A stretch of DNA of 36,946 bases from Bacteroidales bacterium (GTDB taxonomy: Bacteria > Bacteroidota > Bacteroidia > Bacteroidales > Tenuifilaceae): the NCBI GenBank assembly GCA_028680705.1, contig JAQUJY010000022.1, positions 1 to 36,946 of the forward strand. The letters run 5' to 3'. This document shows positions 1-8,400 of this stretch, in pieces. The notes under the pieces were generated by a model. That model was not told where the DNA came from, ran no database searches, and was given only the letters and a program-made list of their open reading frames with translations. The translations under genes and the position numbers were made by a program. Every line of letters starts with the position of its first letter. Positions within the stretch are counted from its first letter, which is position 1.

Positions 1-214
1 AAACCTCTTTTTCAATCAAAAAAACAGAAATGTTGAGAGAAATACAGGAAATATATTCTTAGATATTAAAATACAACAAAAAAAGTAGCCGTCATCAAAA
101 TGTGATTTTGAGACGGCTACTTTTTGTATTTGTTTAGTTAAAGTTCCATGCTGATTTTAAGGGTTTAACAAATAATTAGGATATAAAATAATCCCATCTA
201 AACAACATTAATCC
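1..214. other. Gene-free left edge
   Basis: No coding region is visible here. The stretch holds one strong terminator hairpin, listed separately, and AT-rich sequence. It lies downstream of the minus-strand M16 peptidase gene. Any gene to the left lies outside the window. Confidence 0.6.
81..125. terminator. Bidirectional Rho-independent terminator
   Basis: The arm AAAAGTAGCCGTC pairs with GACGGCTACTTTT. The stem continues inward as TCAAAAT / ATTTTGA around a GTG loop, with a single bulged A. An A-run before and a T-run after give a U-tract on both strands. It lies about 90 bp beyond the stop of the minus-strand M16 peptidase and would end that transcript, and possibly one arriving from the left. 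Confidence 0.85.
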
Positions 215-3115
215 CTATTTAGTAAATAGGTGCTTCTCCTTAATCTCAACCACTTTCCCATATTTCTCCAACTCATTCATATCAATCTGCTTCTTATCAC
301 CAACAATCATGTAAACTACAGGTTTATCCTTAATGTTCGTCTTGTAATACTCTTCAACGGTATCCCATGTAATATTTTTGTAGGCGGGCATATTTACCAA
401 CATGGGGTCAACTTCGTATCCTTGCTTCTTCCACCTTTCAACGGTTGAGGCAAGTCCTCTAAAGTTAGGACGTTTGGTTAGTGCCGAAAGCTGAAGATGA
501 TTTCGAATCATATCAATCCGTTCGGGTTTGGAGGGCATCTCACGAATCAAACCGTTAAAAGTCTCCATTGCAGTTACGGTTTTATCGGCCTGCGTTCCAA
601 CGTATCCAATAAAATCGGTTGGGTTTCCGGCATTCATCGGGGAGCTGAAGTTACCTCCAGCAGAGTATGCCAATGACCTATATTCCCTTATTTCCTGAAG
701 GATTAAGCCCGAAAAGCCTCCTCCAAAGTAATCGTTAAACGCTTCCATGGGCACAACGTTTTTAACATTAAAAGGAGCGCCGTTTACAAAAAGAAACACT
801 TTGCTTTGACGTGCCTTTTTCTTGTTCACAAAAAGCACCGTATTCTCAGTATACTGCTGCGCTAGCCTGTCGATGGGGCTATTTCCAACGGTTGGATTTT
901 GTGCAAGCGGTATGTGTTTTTTTACCAACAAGGCAACATCCTCAACTGAAGTTTGACCGCTAAAGCGGACTTGGCATGTATGACCCGTTGACTTCTTAAA
1001 CGCATCGATAAGCTGTGTTGCCTGAAGCTTTTTCAACTCCTTGGAGGTTAGCCTATCTATGTAGTCTGAGTCTTGCCCGTACAAACCATACTCAAGTAAG
1101 GCATGGCCAACGTTATCGGCTTCGGAACGTTGCATTTTCCGGTTTGTGGTTTCGCCGTCAATTATCGTTTTTATTTTACTCTGTTCGAGTTTAGGGTCTG
1201 AAATAATTAAGCCAATAAGTTCCATTGTTCTGGGGAGGTTTACCTCTATCCCTTGAACATCAACTATAGTGTACGAATCGTTCGCGTAAATATTGTAAGA
1301 GGTTCCTATTTTTGCAAACTCTTCTTTTAGCTGCGTTACATTGTATTCGCCAGCTCCACTCATGTTAATCCCTTCAGTTGCAAGCCGTAGCATAGGATTA
1401 TCAATCTCACCAATTTCAAAGGCAAAAGTTAATGAAAAGATGTTATTTACAGGGTTGGGAACAACCATTAGTTTATGTCCATTGTAAATGTTTTCTGTAA
1501 TAACATCCTTATTAAAATCTATGGGCTGAATTTTAGGCTCGTGTGAAGAAATTTTCTCGAAATGTTTGGCATACTCGCTTCGGGCATTTGTATTTGCCTT
1601 AAGCGGTTTGTAGTCGGGCTTTGCTATTTTCTCTTTCTTTGGGAACCCCATCTTTGAATGAAAAGCCAGATAGTTGGGACCAAAAATGGTGTTTGCCATT
1701 TTTACTACATCTTCCTTAGTTACTTCCATTACTCTATCGGCATACGCCAAGGCCTCCTCCATGCTTTCGCCCTTGGTAAATGCATCTGCAAAAAGAAGGG
1801 CTCTACCCTCATTGCTCTCCATATTGGTTGTATGACTACGATACATTTCTTGTTTTATGGCGTCAAGCATCCAATCGTCGAACTCACCTTTTTTAAGCTT
1901 TTCAATTTCTGCTAGCACCAAATTCTCTGCAGTCTCAAATTTTTGTCCAATAATTTTAGGAATAATAAAAAGAATAGTAGCACCATGATCGTAGTATGGA
2001 ATCGACATAGCTTGGGCTGCAAGAATTTTTCCGTCGAGTGACAGTTTATCTAGTAAACCTGTTGAGTAGTAGTTATTAAGCACTTTAAGAGTAACGTCGG
2101 CAATCAGACTCTCTTTTTGAGTAGCCGAGGGTGCTCGAAAACCCAGCAGGGCCACCTTTACGGGGGTAAGTTTAACTTCCTGTAATTCTCTGCCGTTAAA
2201 GGGTTCTTCATCCCAAACCCTTGCCTCGGGAATATCTTTTTGAACCCACGTACCAAAGTTTTTTTCAATTAGAGGAATTACCTCGTTGGAATCGAAGTCG
2301 CCTGTAAGCACCACAGCCATATTGTTAGGTACATAGTAGGCTTGGAAGAACTCGTACATCTTGGTTAGCGAAGGGTTCTTTAAATCGTCGATGGTTCCTA
2401 TTATCGTTTGCTGCCCGTAAGGATGATTTTTAAAGAAATGCTTCTGGAATTCTTCAAGTAGTTTCGTCTGAAACTGATCATTGTATAAGTTTTTCTCTTC
2501 ATAAACAACTTCAAGTTCAGCTTGAAAGCTGCGGAATACAGGGTTAGAAAAACGATGGGAATAAAGGTCGATCCATTTTTCTACCTCACTCGAGGGAAAT
2601 TTATTGTAAAAAACGGTGTAATCAGGACCCGTTCCTGCATTCATGTTACTGCCTCCCATTTCGTTAATCAGGTTGCTTGTCTCATTAGGGATGGCATACT
2701 CTGCTGCTTTTAGCGATTCCTCGTTAATTTGTGTCTGAATTTCTTTACGCTTAGCCTCATCAGTGGTTTTGCCCAGTACATCATAAAGTTCAAATATCTT
2801 ATCGATGTGAGGTTTCTCCTTTTCCCAATCGATGGTACCCAATTTTTGGGTTCCCTTAAAAAGCATGTGCTCCATGTAGTGAGCCATTCCTGTAGCATTG
2901 GCCGGATCGTTTTTAGCACCAGCTTTTACCATAACTACTCCAAACACTTCGGGTTTAGAGTGATCCTCATTAAGGATAACCGTTAGCCCATTACTGAGTT
3001 TATACTGGGTAACATTTGTACCTATGTCGAGACTGGCAGCATAGCCACTAAAGCTTATCCCAACATTAAGAATTAAGAGGCTAATTAAGCCCAAAAGAAA
3101 TTGTTTTGTCCTCAT
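215..3115 (-). CDS. M16 family zinc metallopeptidase, secreted or periplasmic
   Basis: This is a 966-residue pitrilysin/insulinase-like protease that degrades peptides inside a clamshell chamber. An N-terminal hydrophobic segment (residues 5-26, ending near SGYAAS) is a likely Sec signal, so it should act in the periplasm. The inverted zinc motif HYMEH is at residues 79-83 and the third-ligand region ELEVVYEE at 200-207. The spacing between them is longer than usual because of a charged helical insert at about residues 95-150. The length fits two fused M16 halves; the second half (from about 540) shows no HxxEH and is probably the structural, inactive half. It starts at an ATG, 58 bp downstream of rnr on the same strand, so co-transcription is possible. 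Family assignment is firm; substrate is unknown. Confidence 0.93.
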   Translation of the reverse strand: MRTKQFLLGLISLLILNVGISFSGYAASLDIGTNVTQYKLSNGLTVILNEDHSKPEVFGVVMVKAGAKNDPANATGMAHYMEHMLFKGTQKLGTIDWEKEKPHIDKIFELYDVLGKTTDEAKRKEIQTQINEESLKAAEYAIPNETSNLINEMGGSNMNAGTGPDYTVFYNKFPSSEVEKWIDLYSHRFSNPVFRSFQAELEVVYEEKNLYNDQFQTKLLEEFQKHFFKNHPYGQQTIIGTIDDLKNPSLTKMYEFFQAYYVPNNMAVVLTGDFDSNEVIPLIEKNFGTWVQKDIPEARVWDEEPFNGRELQEVKLTPVKVALLGFRAPSATQKESLIADVTLKVLNNYYSTGLLDKLSLDGKILAAQAMSIPYYDHGATILFIIPKIIGQKFETAENLVLAEIEKLKKGEFDDWMLDAIKQEMYRSHTTNMESNEGRALLFADAFTKGESMEEALAYADRVMEVTKEDVVKMANTIFGPNYLAFHSKMGFPKKEKIAKPDYKPLKANTNARSEYAKHFEKISSHEPKIQPIDFNKDVITENIYNGHKLMVVPNPVNNIFSLTFAFEIGEIDNPMLRLATEGINMSGAGEYNVTQLKEEFAKIGTSYNIYANDSYTIVDVQGIEVNLPRTMELIGLIISDPKLEQSKIKTIIDGETTNRKMQRSEADNVGHALLEYGLYGQDSDYIDRLTSKELKKLQATQLIDAFKKSTGHTCQVRFSGQTSVEDVALLVKKHIPLAQNPTVGNSPIDRLAQQYTENTVLFVNKKKARQSKVFLFVNGAPFNVKNVVPMEAFNDYFGGGFSGLILQEIREYRSLAYSAGGNFSSPMNAGNPTDFIGYVGTQADKTVTAMETFNGLIREMPSKPERIDMIRNHLQLSALTKRPNFRGLASTVERWKKQGYEVDPMLVNMPAYKNITWDTVEEYYKTNIKDKPVVYMIVGDKKQIDMNELEKYGKVVEIKEKHLFTK

Positions 3116-3173
3116 TTTAAATCTCTGTTTAATTTAGATATTATTATAGGGTGATGTTTTATCGGCTAAAACA

Positions 3174-5378
3174 CTATCGCCTTTTTGACTTAATTTTGTT
3201 GGGCTTCGAAGGTTTTATCCTTTGGTTCTCAGAATCGGATTGCTCAATAAGCCTAAAATCGAGCTGTTTTTTCGATAGGTTTGTGCGCCAAACCTCAACC
3301 TTAAGCTCATCGCCAAGTTGATATTTTGTTTTTGATTGACGCCCTTCAAGGCAATAGTTCTCTTCGTCAAACTCATAAAAATCATCGGTTAGCTCTCTGA
3401 TTGGCAGCAACCCCTCACACTTGGTCTCAATAAGTTCAACAAAAAGCCCAAAACTGGTAACCCCGGTTATCACTCCGGTAAAGTGCTGGCCAATTTTATC
3501 GGACATAAACTCAACCTGTTTATACTTAATTGATGCTCGCTCGGCATCAGTCGCTCTAATTTCCATATCGGTTGAGTGCTTGCATAAACGCTCAATCTCA
3601 TCCTCATCTTTGGCCTTACCTCCTGCCAAGTAGTGACCCAAGAGCCTGTGTACCATCATATCCGGATATCGCCTAATGGGCGATGTAAAATGGGTATAAA
3701 AGGGAAATCCTAGTCCGTAATGCCCAATATTGTTTGCAGAGTAACGCGCCTTGGCCATCGACCGAAGGGCTAGAGTCTCGATAAGATTCTGTTCCTTTTT
3801 TCCCTTAACCTCAGCAAGCAGCTTATTTAATGATTTACTTATTTGTTGATCCGTTCCCCCTTCAATATTATAGCCAAAGCGGGTAATAAAGGTGCGGAAT
3901 GTTTCAAACTTTTCGGGGTTGGGCTTATCGTGTACTCGATAAACAAAGGGTTTTACTTTATACTTCTCCCTTGCTTTGCCCACAAATTCAGCCACCCTCC
4001 GGTTTGCCAATAGCATAAGCTCTTCTATTAGCTGATTGGCTTCCTTTTGTTCCGTAAAGGAAACGCCCAAGGGCTTTCCAGCTTTATCAAGCTCGAATTT
4101 CACCTCTAGCCTATCAAAATTTATTGCGCCCGCTTTAAGGCGTTTTTGCCTTAACTTTTGGGCTATGCTATTAAGGGCTAGAATCTCGGTTTCCATATCG
4201 CCTTTTCCTGTTTCAATTACCTTTTGCGCCTCCTCATAAGCAAAGCGTTGCTGCGAGAGAATAACCGTTCTGCCAAACCACTCCTTAAGCACATTACCCT
4301 CCAAGTCCATCTCAAAAACCGCTGAGAAGCAAAGCTTTTCCTCATTGGGTCTTAGTGAGCAGATAAAATTTGAAAGCCTTTCGGGGAGCATGGGCACACA
4401 CCTGTCAACCAGATAGACCGATGTTGCTCGGTCAACCGCCTCGTTTTCGATGGGCGAATCAGGTTTAACATAATGGGTTACATCGGCAATATGAACTCCC
4501 ACCTCAAAGGTATTATCATCAATCTTTCTAAGCGAAAGAGCATCGTCAAAATCTTTTGCATCTGCTGGGTCAATGGTAAAGGTTGGCACACCCCTAAAAT
4601 CGCGTCGCTCGCTATAATCAGTCTGTGTAATTTTTTCTGACATCTTTTCGGCATGCCTATCCAATTCCTCAGGGAAACGATAGGGCAGTTCAAACTCCGC
4701 AAGAATAGCGTGCATCTCAACCTCGTGTACCCCTGGATCACCAATCACCTCAATAATCTCACCCACTGGATTCTTTGTGTGCATAGGCCAATCGACAATC
4801 TGAGCAATAACTTTTTGACCATTTTTTGCCTTGGCTATGCCATCTTTTGGGATAAAAATATCGTAGGGCATAAGTTTAGTATCGGTAATAACAAAAGCAT
4901 AGTTACGCTCTAGCTCAATGCGCCCAACAAAAGTGCGCTTTGCGCGTGATATCACCTCTACTACTTCGGCCTCCGCCCGCTTCTTGCGGTGCTTAGGAAC
5001 TAGCGCAACCTTTACCCTATCGCCATGCAATGCATGGTTGAGGTTATGCTCCGACACTGAAATCTCTTGATTATCGTCGGTAACCACATGGGCACTCCCA
5101 TCCCTCTCCATCTCAACAATCCCTTCAATTTCAGGTGATACCATCGAGAGTATAAATTTCCCTCGATAAACCTCTTTTAGCACACCCTGATCGGCTAACT
5201 CGTATAGCACCTCATTAATTAACCTTTTGGATGTTGGGTCCTTAGCACCTAAGTCTTTTGATAATTGCCTATAATTTAAACTTTGGGAAGAGTTGGAAGT
5301 GAATATGCTCATTATCGACTTTATCAGCATTTTCTTATTAAAGCCTTCCTTTTTTTTGTTCTTTTCTTTTTTAGCCAT
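3174..5378 (-). CDS. rnr: Ribonuclease R (RNB family 3'-5' exoribonuclease)
   Basis: This 734-residue enzyme degrades structured RNA processively from the 3' end in the cytoplasm. A basic N-terminus leads into a winged-helix-like segment (about 33-78). Cold-shock-type OB folds follow (about 82-215), then the RNB catalytic domain, where the motif DPADAKDFDDALS gives the metal-binding aspartates D270, D276, D278 and D279. The conserved SPIRRYPD motif is also present. A C-terminal S1 domain (GVTSFGLFVEL) and a lysine-rich tail complete it. The length is close to other bacterial RNase R proteins. The ATG at 5378 is the only sensible start, and a TAnnTTTG element lies just upstream. The M16 peptidase gene follows at 58 bp. 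Confidence 0.96.
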   Translation of the reverse strand: MAKKEKNKKKEGFNKKMLIKSIMSIFTSNSSQSLNYRQLSKDLGAKDPTSKRLINEVLYELADQGVLKEVYRGKFILSMVSPEIEGIVEMERDGSAHVVTDDNQEISVSEHNLNHALHGDRVKVALVPKHRKKRAEAEVVEVISRAKRTFVGRIELERNYAFVITDTKLMPYDIFIPKDGIAKAKNGQKVIAQIVDWPMHTKNPVGEIIEVIGDPGVHEVEMHAILAEFELPYRFPEELDRHAEKMSEKITQTDYSERRDFRGVPTFTIDPADAKDFDDALSLRKIDDNTFEVGVHIADVTHYVKPDSPIENEAVDRATSVYLVDRCVPMLPERLSNFICSLRPNEEKLCFSAVFEMDLEGNVLKEWFGRTVILSQQRFAYEEAQKVIETGKGDMETEILALNSIAQKLRQKRLKAGAINFDRLEVKFELDKAGKPLGVSFTEQKEANQLIEELMLLANRRVAEFVGKAREKYKVKPFVYRVHDKPNPEKFETFRTFITRFGYNIEGGTDQQISKSLNKLLAEVKGKKEQNLIETLALRSMAKARYSANNIGHYGLGFPFYTHFTSPIRRYPDMMVHRLLGHYLAGGKAKDEDEIERLCKHSTDMEIRATDAERASIKYKQVEFMSDKIGQHFTGVITGVTSFGLFVELIETKCEGLLPIRELTDDFYEFDEENYCLEGRQSKTKYQLGDELKVEVWRTNLSKKQLDFRLIEQSDSENQRIKPSKPNKIKSKRR

Positions 5379-5399
5379 TGAAATTTAATTTTCTTATTA

Positions 5400-5407
5400 C
5401 AAAGATA
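5400..5407 (-). promoter_or_regulatory. Bacteroidota -7 promoter element for rnr
   Basis: The minus strand reads TATCTTTG, an exact match to TAnnTTTG, 22 bp upstream of the rnr ATG. I see no good TTTG at the -33 position, so this is a partial promoter match. Confidence 0.5.
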
Positions 5408-5506
5408 GGTATTAATTGGCTGGCAGCTGTTTGAGTATTTATTTTGTTTAAGTTATTTAGCTAATTTTTAATATCAGTAAAACATAACTGGGTGTTTTAG
5501 ATATAG

Positions 5507-5532
5507 GGAGGTGTGTTTCATGTGTTTTTTTT
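5507..5532 (+). promoter_or_regulatory. Strong Shine-Dalgarno, out-of-frame ATG and T8 tract before the permease
   Basis: GGAGGTG (5507-5513) is followed at good spacing by an ATG at 5520, which opens a 17-codon frame ending in TGA at 5571-5573. That frame is not the permease frame. A run of eight T (5525-5532) lies between this ATG and the permease ATG. One extra T would put the ATG at 5520 in the permease frame. Confidence 0.5.
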
Positions 5533-5545
5533 ATATTTTTACACC

Positions 5546-7675
5546 ATGCCTGCGAAACCAAAAAACAAGCTGAATAAGGAACTTGGATTAGTTGATGTGT
5601 TCGCCCTTAGTACTGGGGCAATGATTAGTTCAGGTTTTTTCCTGTTGCCCGGATTGGCATCTCAGTACACCGGACCGTCTGTTTTTATATCATACCTTTT
5701 AGCTGCAATCCTAATTTTGCCCGCAATGCTTAGCATTGCCGAACTGGCAACTGCACTACCACGTTCTGGAGGGGTTTACTTTTTGCTCGACAGAAGCCTT
5801 GGCCCCATGATGGGAACCGTAGGTGGAATAGGCGCATACTTCTCTCTAGTTCTAAAAACTAGTTTTGCCCTTGTTGGTATAGGCGCCTATACTGCGCTCT
5901 TTTTCGATTTTCCAATCCGCATTATTGCCGTTGTGCTTACCCTGCTATTCATGTTTATCAATATTCTAGGGTCAAAGAAAACCACAAAACTTCAGAATTT
6001 TCTGGTTTTCTTCCTTATAGGTGTGATGGTCCTTTTCCTTGTTGAGGGGTTTAGAACAATCTTTGGCCTTAATATACAGGAGACGGTTAGCGACAACTTA
6101 ACACCACTTTTTTCGAACGGCTTTGCAGGATTAATCTCCACCACCGCTTTTGTTTATGTTTCGTATCTTGGTCTTACCGAAGCTGCCAGCGTTGCAGAAG
6201 AGGTTAAAAACCCCGAACGAAACATTCCCCTTGGAATGATACTCTCTCTTATAGTAACAACCATTCTTTATGTTGGTGGAGTGTTTATTATGGTTTCGCT
6301 AATTCCCAAAGGTGAATTTATAGTTGATAAGACCCCCGTATGGACTGCTGGTCATGCAGTATTTAAAATTATTCCCACAAAAATTGCAGGAATTTTAATA
6401 ATCGGAGCAGCCATTGCCGCTTTTGCCACTACTGCCAATGGAGGGTTAATGTCGGCATCGCGTTATCCAATGGCCATGGGTCGTGATAAGGTACTCCCAT
6501 CTGTATTTACTCACGTGGGCAAGTATAAAACTCCTGTTTACTCCATTCTCGCAACCTCAGCAATAATGCTATTGCTTATTTTAACCGTTAATGTTGAGGA
6601 TATAGCAAAGATGGCTGGAGCTTTTAAGTTTATTATATTCTTTCTGGTAAACTTTGCGGTAATAGTTATGCGCAACAGCAAGATAGAATCCTATGACCCA
6701 GGCTACCACTCCCCTCTTTATCCTTGGATGCAAATATTTGGAATGGTTACATCAGTAATTTTAATTGCCTATGCAGGTTGGATACCCATACTTTTTAGCG
6801 CAGGTATTGTGGCTTTTGCCATGTTATGGTACAGGTATTACTCACGGAAAAATGCAAAACGCGAAGGGGCAATTTATCACTGGTTTGCACTACTTGGGCA
6901 AAAGCAGCATGCTGGGCTTGAGAATGAGTTACTTTTCATCCTTAAAGAAAAAGGATTACGCGATGGCGATCCGTTTGACGAGATGGTTGTACACGCTCAA
7001 GTTACTAGGCTAGAGAGTAATAAGATAAGTTTCAAAGATTTGGTTAGCAAGGTCTCTGCTGATTTATCTTCAAAATATAAAGGTGCCAGCCATCAAGACC
7101 TAATAGATGAGTTTTTGCAGGTTACAAACATCGACCCTGCACTGGTTATCCCACGAGTATCAATACTATACGGTAAATCGGATACGTTACAAAACCCAAT
7201 GCTCCATATTGTTACATCGAGTGTTGGTGTAGAAAAGCCTGTGGAAAAAGGCGAAATATCCTCTGAGGATAATATTCGAGTTTTCTTCTTCCTGCTAAAT
7301 AGAACCGACAATCCAAAACTACAGCTGCGAATACTTTCGCGCCTAATGGATATAGTGGAACGCAAGCAATTTGTTGAGCATATCTGTGCAATAAGCAATG
7401 AGCGCGAAATGAAAGAGTACCTGCTGCACAACGACAGATACATTACCCTTGAACTTATCTCAAATACAACTACCGAACATCTTATCAATAAAATGCTTAA
7501 GGAAATTCGATTCCCTCAGGATGTGCTTGTGGCCATGGTACAGCGAAAGGAAACTATACTCACTCCCAGAGGCGACACCCTTCTGCTTGAGGGCGATATT
7601 GTTACCATAATTGGTGAGCCTAAGGGAATAAAGAGCCTGTTTGATAAGTATATACATATCGAAAAAAGTAAATAG
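5546..7675 (+). CDS. APC-family amino acid permease with EIIA-like and RCK_C tail
   Basis: The N-terminal roughly 430 residues form a multi-span membrane domain typical of the amino acid-polyamine-organocation superfamily, with an early GAMISSGFFLLPG segment that matches the family's TM1 substrate-binding loop. It probably imports or exchanges amino acids. The C-terminal roughly 270 residues are soluble: a PTS EIIA type-2-like domain (about 445-600), then a TrkA-C/RCK_C-like domain (about 640-709, with TPRGDTLLLEGDIVTIIG). The EIIA active-site motif, usually IPH, reads IPR (Arg537), so the domain probably cannot be phosphorylated and may be a ligand sensor. I chose the ATG at 5546 (MPAKPKNK). 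An in-frame GTG at 5513 would add 11 hydrophobic residues, and a strong Shine-Dalgarno there fits an out-of-frame ATG at 5520 better. sfsA follows after 7 bp. Confidence 0.88.
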   Translation: MPAKPKNKLNKELGLVDVFALSTGAMISSGFFLLPGLASQYTGPSVFISYLLAAILILPAMLSIAELATALPRSGGVYFLLDRSLGPMMGTVGGIGAYFSLVLKTSFALVGIGAYTALFFDFPIRIIAVVLTLLFMFINILGSKKTTKLQNFLVFFLIGVMVLFLVEGFRTIFGLNIQETVSDNLTPLFSNGFAGLISTTAFVYVSYLGLTEAASVAEEVKNPERNIPLGMILSLIVTTILYVGGVFIMVSLIPKGEFIVDKTPVWTAGHAVFKIIPTKIAGILIIGAAIAAFATTANGGLMSASRYPMAMGRDKVLPSVFTHVGKYKTPVYSILATSAIMLLLILTVNVEDIAKMAGAFKFIIFFLVNFAVIVMRNSKIESYDPGYHSPLYPWMQIFGMVTSVILIAYAGWIPILFSAGIVAFAMLWYRYYSRKNAKREGAIYHWFALLGQKQHAGLENELLFILKEKGLRDGDPFDEMVVHAQVTRLESNKISFKDLVSKVSADLSSKYKGASHQDLIDEFLQVTNIDPALVIPRVSILYGKSDTLQNPMLHIVTSSVGVEKPVEKGEISSEDNIRVFFFLLNRTDNPKLQLRILSRLMDIVERKQFVEHICAISNEREMKEYLLHNDRYITLELISNTTTEHLINKMLKEIRFPQDVLVAMVQRKETILTPRGDTLLLEGDIVTIIGEPKGIKSLFDKYIHIEKSK

Positions 7676-7682
7676 CCCAATA

Positions 7683-8390
7683 ATGCATATTGATTTCCCC
7701 CTTCCCCTGGTTGCCGGACGCCTTATTAAGCGATACAAACGCTTTTTGGCCGATGTAGTTTTGGATAGCGGCGAAACAGTAACTGCGCACTGCACAAATT
7801 CAGGGTCGATGAAAAGTTGCCTTGAGGAGGGTGCAGAGGTTTACCTATCGCCTGTAAACGACCCAAAGCGTAAAACTAAGTTTACCTGGGAGCTGATTAA
7901 AATTAACAACGGGTGGGTGGGCATAAATACCTCTATACCCAATAAGGTTGCCTTTGAGTGGGTTAAGGCAGGCGTAATACCCGGATTAGAAGACTATACC
8001 GATGTTAAACGTGAAGTAACCTTTGGCGATAGTCGTTTCGACCTTTTTGCTGAAAACGATAAGGAAAAATGCTTTATTGAGGTTAAAAATGTAACCCTTA
8101 AGGAGGGTGATTTTGCGCTTTTCCCCGACGCTAAAACTACCCGTGGCCAAAAGCATCTACAGACCCTAATTAAGGTAAAGGAATCGGGGATGCGTGCGGT
8201 AATGCTTTACATTATCCAGCGTACCGATGTTAACATTTTTGGCCCAGCATGGGACATCGACCCAGATTACGCTAGCCTATTAGTTGAAGCCCACAGCAAA
8301 GGGGTTGAGATTATTCCATTTCAGGTTTCAGTAAGCCCAAACGGGGTATCCCCTTTAAATACGATGCCCTTCACATTGCAAGAGCCATAA
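7683..8390 (+). CDS. sfsA: SfsA family protein (DNA/RNA nuclease-like)
   Basis: This 235-residue protein matches the sugar fermentation stimulation A family. It has an N-terminal OB-like segment (LVAGRLIKRYKRFLADV), the cysteine/asparagine signature AHCTNSGSMKSC, and a C-terminal restriction-nuclease-like core with DLFAENDKEKCFIEVKNV and FPDAKTTRGQKHL. The family was named as a maltose-metabolism regulator in E. coli, but its fold points to a nuclease; its true role remains unsettled. The ATG at 7683 gives the standard family length; an upstream in-frame start at 7641 would overlap the permease and add non-family residues. It sits 7 bp after the permease stop and is probably co-transcribed. 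It converges on the aldehyde dehydrogenase gene with a 10-bp gap and no visible terminator. Confidence 0.94.
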   Translation: MHIDFPLPLVAGRLIKRYKRFLADVVLDSGETVTAHCTNSGSMKSCLEEGAEVYLSPVNDPKRKTKFTWELIKINNGWVGINTSIPNKVAFEWVKAGVIPGLEDYTDVKREVTFGDSRFDLFAENDKEKCFIEVKNVTLKEGDFALFPDAKTTRGQKHLQTLIKVKESGMRAVMLYIIQRTDVNIFGPAWDIDPDYASLLVEAHSKGVEIIPFQVSVSPNGVSPLNTMPFTLQEP

Positions 8391-8400
8391 GCTTACTTTG

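Noticed and set aside
5513-5545. GTG at 5513 as the permease start
   Set aside because: It lies directly on the GGAGGTG site with no spacing, and adds hydrophobic residues absent from the usual family start; the ATG at 5546 fits better.
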